A DNA stretch of 13,782 bases from an uncultured Clostridia bacterium. Its GTDB lineage: Bacteria; Bacillota; Clostridia; Oscillospirales; Ruminococcaceae. Below, in pieces: positions 12,522-13,782 of the stretch. The position numbers and the translations under genes were made by a program. Under the pieces are notes generated by a model, which had not been told where the DNA came from, did not search any database, and was given only the letters and a program-made list of their open reading frames with translations. The stretch's first letter is position 1. Every line of letters begins with the position of its first letter. The DNA lies in the NCBI GenBank assembly GCA_946533615.1, contig CAMNBY010000201.1, positions 1 to 13,782 on the forward strand. Direction: 5' to 3'.

Positions 12522-13712
12522 ATGGGCGCAAATGTAAGCTGCAAAAACGATTACGAACAGTTCACGATCTTTCTCTCGGGAAGGATAGACACCACCAATG
12601 CCGCCGAGGCCGAAAGCGACGTTATGCAGGCGCTTGAAGCAAACAGCGGTCTTGTGCCCGTGATAGATATGTCGGAGCTTGAATACATCTCCAGCGCGGG
12701 GCTGCGTGTGCTGATGAAGCTCAGAAAAAAGCTCCCCGAGACTCCCGAAATGATAAACGTTTCAAAGGACGTTTACGACATTCTTGAGACCACGGGCTTC
12801 ACCGAGCTTTTCGAGGTTTCGAGGAAGAAGCGCCAAATTAGCGTTGACGGCTGCGAGATCATCGGGCGGGGCTTTTACGGCACCGTCTACCGCATCGACG
12901 AGGAAACGATAGTCAAGGTATATGAAACTCCCGACAGCCTTGCGATGATAAAGAACGAAAAGGAAATGGCGAGGACGGCGCTTGTTGCGGGCGTTCCTAC
13001 AGCTATCTCCTACGACATCGTCCAGGTCGGCAAGTGCTACGGCTCGGTGTTCGAGATGCTGAACGCAAAGACGCTCAACGACCTGCTGATCGAGCAGCCC
13101 GAAAACTCTGACGCGATCATAAAGATGTACGCCGAGTTCCTGCGGCTCGTGAACGGGCGCACCGTTCCTGCCGGCAAGCTGAGGTCGGCAAAGCAGCAGT
13201 TCTCGGGCTATCTTGATGTTGCGGCGAAGTATCTTGATGCAGAGCTTCACAGCCGCCTGAAAAAGATGTTCGACGAGATACCCGAGGAGCACGGCGTTAT
13301 CCACGGCGACTCGCAGATGAAGAACATCATGGTGCAGGACGGCGAGCCGTTCCTCATCGACATGGACACCCTCTGTGAGGGCAACGCGATCTTTGACCTG
13401 CAATCTGTATACGTCACCTACTTTGCCTTCGGCGAGGACGACCCTGCCAACAGCATGGACTTCCTCGGGATACCTAAGGAGCTTTCCGACAAGGTGTGGA
13501 GGGACTTCATCGGCTATTACTTCGAGACCGACGACGAAGCGAAGCTCGCGGCTCTGCGCGACAAGATCTCGATCATGGGCTGCATCAGGTTCATTTTCCT
13601 GATCGACCTGATCTCCGACCACGACAGCGAGCTGTTTATCATCAGGATAATGCACACGGCACAGCGCCTGCGCGAGCTGCTTGAAAGAACGGACGACCTG
13701 CTGCTCGGCTGA
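12522..13712 (+). CDS. STAS domain fused to an APH-fold kinase
   Basis: A 396-residue fusion. Residues 10-100 are a STAS domain with the switch loop EYISSAGLRVL (54-64); Ser58 is the expected phosphorylation site by analogy with SpoIIAA. Residues 108-300 are an APH-fold kinase: G-loop GRGFYGTVYRI (115-125), Lys132 in IVKVYE, catalytic loop HGDSQMKNI (261-269, Asp263 and Asn268) and metal-site Asp280 in FLIDMD. A helical tail (320-390) completes the fold. Both halves look functional. The STAS part resembles the stand-alone STAS protein at 9644-9940, and the kinase part resembles the preceding gene. This suggests that kinase activity is gated by the RsbW-like kinase and dCache phosphatase encoded across the divergent promoter region. 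AAGGAGG lies 7 nt before the ATG, and 23 nt separate it from the preceding gene. It is last in the operon. Confidence 0.9.
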   Translation: MGANVSCKNDYEQFTIFLSGRIDTTNAAEAESDVMQALEANSGLVPVIDMSELEYISSAGLRVLMKLRKKLPETPEMINVSKDVYDILETTGFTELFEVSRKKRQISVDGCEIIGRGFYGTVYRIDEETIVKVYETPDSLAMIKNEKEMARTALVAGVPTAISYDIVQVGKCYGSVFEMLNAKTLNDLLIEQPENSDAIIKMYAEFLRLVNGRTVPAGKLRSAKQQFSGYLDVAAKYLDAELHSRLKKMFDEIPEEHGVIHGDSQMKNIMVQDGEPFLIDMDTLCEGNAIFDLQSVYVTYFAFGEDDPANSMDFLGIPKELSDKVWRDFIGYYFETDDEAKLAALRDKISIMGCIRFIFLIDLISDHDSELFIIRIMHTAQRLRELLERTDDLLLG

Positions 13713-13726
13713 TAAACGAAAATCAT

Positions 13727-13749
13727 AACCACCACTAAAGTGGTGGTTT
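13727..13749 (+). terminator. Hairpin terminator of the rightward operon
   Basis: AACCACCACT (13727-13736) and AGTGGTGGTT (13739-13748) are perfect 10-bp arms starting 14 nt after the stop, followed by TTTG. The 2-nt gap means the top pairs open in practice. The T-tract is short. The arms could also belong to the end of an element that begins here (see the hairpin at 13755). Confidence 0.6.
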
Positions 13750-13754
13750 GCTCT

Positions 13755-13769
13755 GCCCCTAAAAGGGGC
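13755..13769. repeat. Second small hairpin at the window edge
   Basis: GCCCC (13755-13759) and GGGGC (13765-13769) pair around TAAAA, six bases after the previous hairpin. Two tight hairpins in a row directly after an operon resemble the structured ends of IS200/IS605-type elements, but no transposase is inside the window. Confidence 0.35.
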
Positions 13770-13782
13770 TGGTACTGGCTTG

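Noticed and set aside
11539..13655. Two leftward open frames of about 300 codons
   Set aside because: They are antisense to the two APH-fold kinase genes. Their sequence is the low-complexity Val/Leu/His pattern typical of shadow frames.
2374..13712. A sigma factor gene as the usual client of the RsbW-like kinase
   Set aside because: No protein in the window has sigma-70 region 2 or 4 features, so the client must be elsewhere or not a sigma factor.
11599..13712. Aminoglycoside resistance genes
   Set aside because: The proteins share only the APH fold and catalytic loop. The paralogy, STAS fusion and operon context argue for housekeeping or signalling roles, and no resistance-type APH signature is recognisable.

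Overview
The window looks like chromosomal DNA from a gut- or rumen-type clostridium, most likely Ruminococcus or a near relative (Oscillospiraceae). The reasons are GC-rich coding sequence between sharply AT-rich intergenic gaps, strong AGGAGG-type ribosome binding sites, TTG and GTG starts beside ATG, and the protein families present. The genus is an inference from style, not from a marker gene. I see no rRNA, tRNA or CRISPR array and no complete mobile element.

Layout. Positions 1-101 (-) hold the first codons of an exported protein with its own sigma-A-type promoter. Positions 298-1062 (-) are a short-chain dehydrogenase, divergent from a P-loop ATPase of unknown function at 1217-2284 (+, TTG start). 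Next comes a long leftward block. Read in its own direction it is: STAS anti-anti-sigma-type protein (9940-9644), RsbW-like kinase (9623-9213), dCache-HAMP-PP2C (RsbU/SpoIIE-type) phosphatase (9216-7015), an unrecognised protein with a degenerate RsbW-like N-terminus (7025-6384), an internal terminator, a polar amino-acid ABC transporter polypeptide fusing binding-protein segments to the permease (6322-4028), its ATPase fused to a second degenerate RsbW-like domain (4026-2938), and a flavodoxin-fold oxidoreductase (2919-2374). A rightward operon diverges from the same intergenic region: a membrane-anchored extracytoplasmic HAD phosphatase (10340-11566), an APH-fold kinase (11599-12498) and a STAS-APH kinase fusion (12522-13712), then a terminator hairpin.

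How the parts fit. The two operons carry a complete partner-switching set: sensor phosphatase, kinase and STAS switch proteins. No sigma factor is in the window. One RsbW-like fold keeps its ATP-site motifs. Two others have lost them, and one of those is covalently attached to the ATPase of an amino-acid transporter. A second STAS domain is attached to a small-molecule-type kinase. My hypothesis is that extracellular ligand sensing by the dCache phosphatase controls transporter and kinase activity directly through STAS/GHKL binding, rather than through transcription.

Regulation. The 399-bp gap between the operons holds two divergent promoters of identical layout. Each has two TTTGTTGC repeats 11 bp apart, an 11-bp gap and an extended -10 element. 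Three TTGTGCAA motifs lie between them. The same TTGCACAA-N16-TTGTGCAA arrangement occurs once more at 224-255, upstream of the exported-protein gene.
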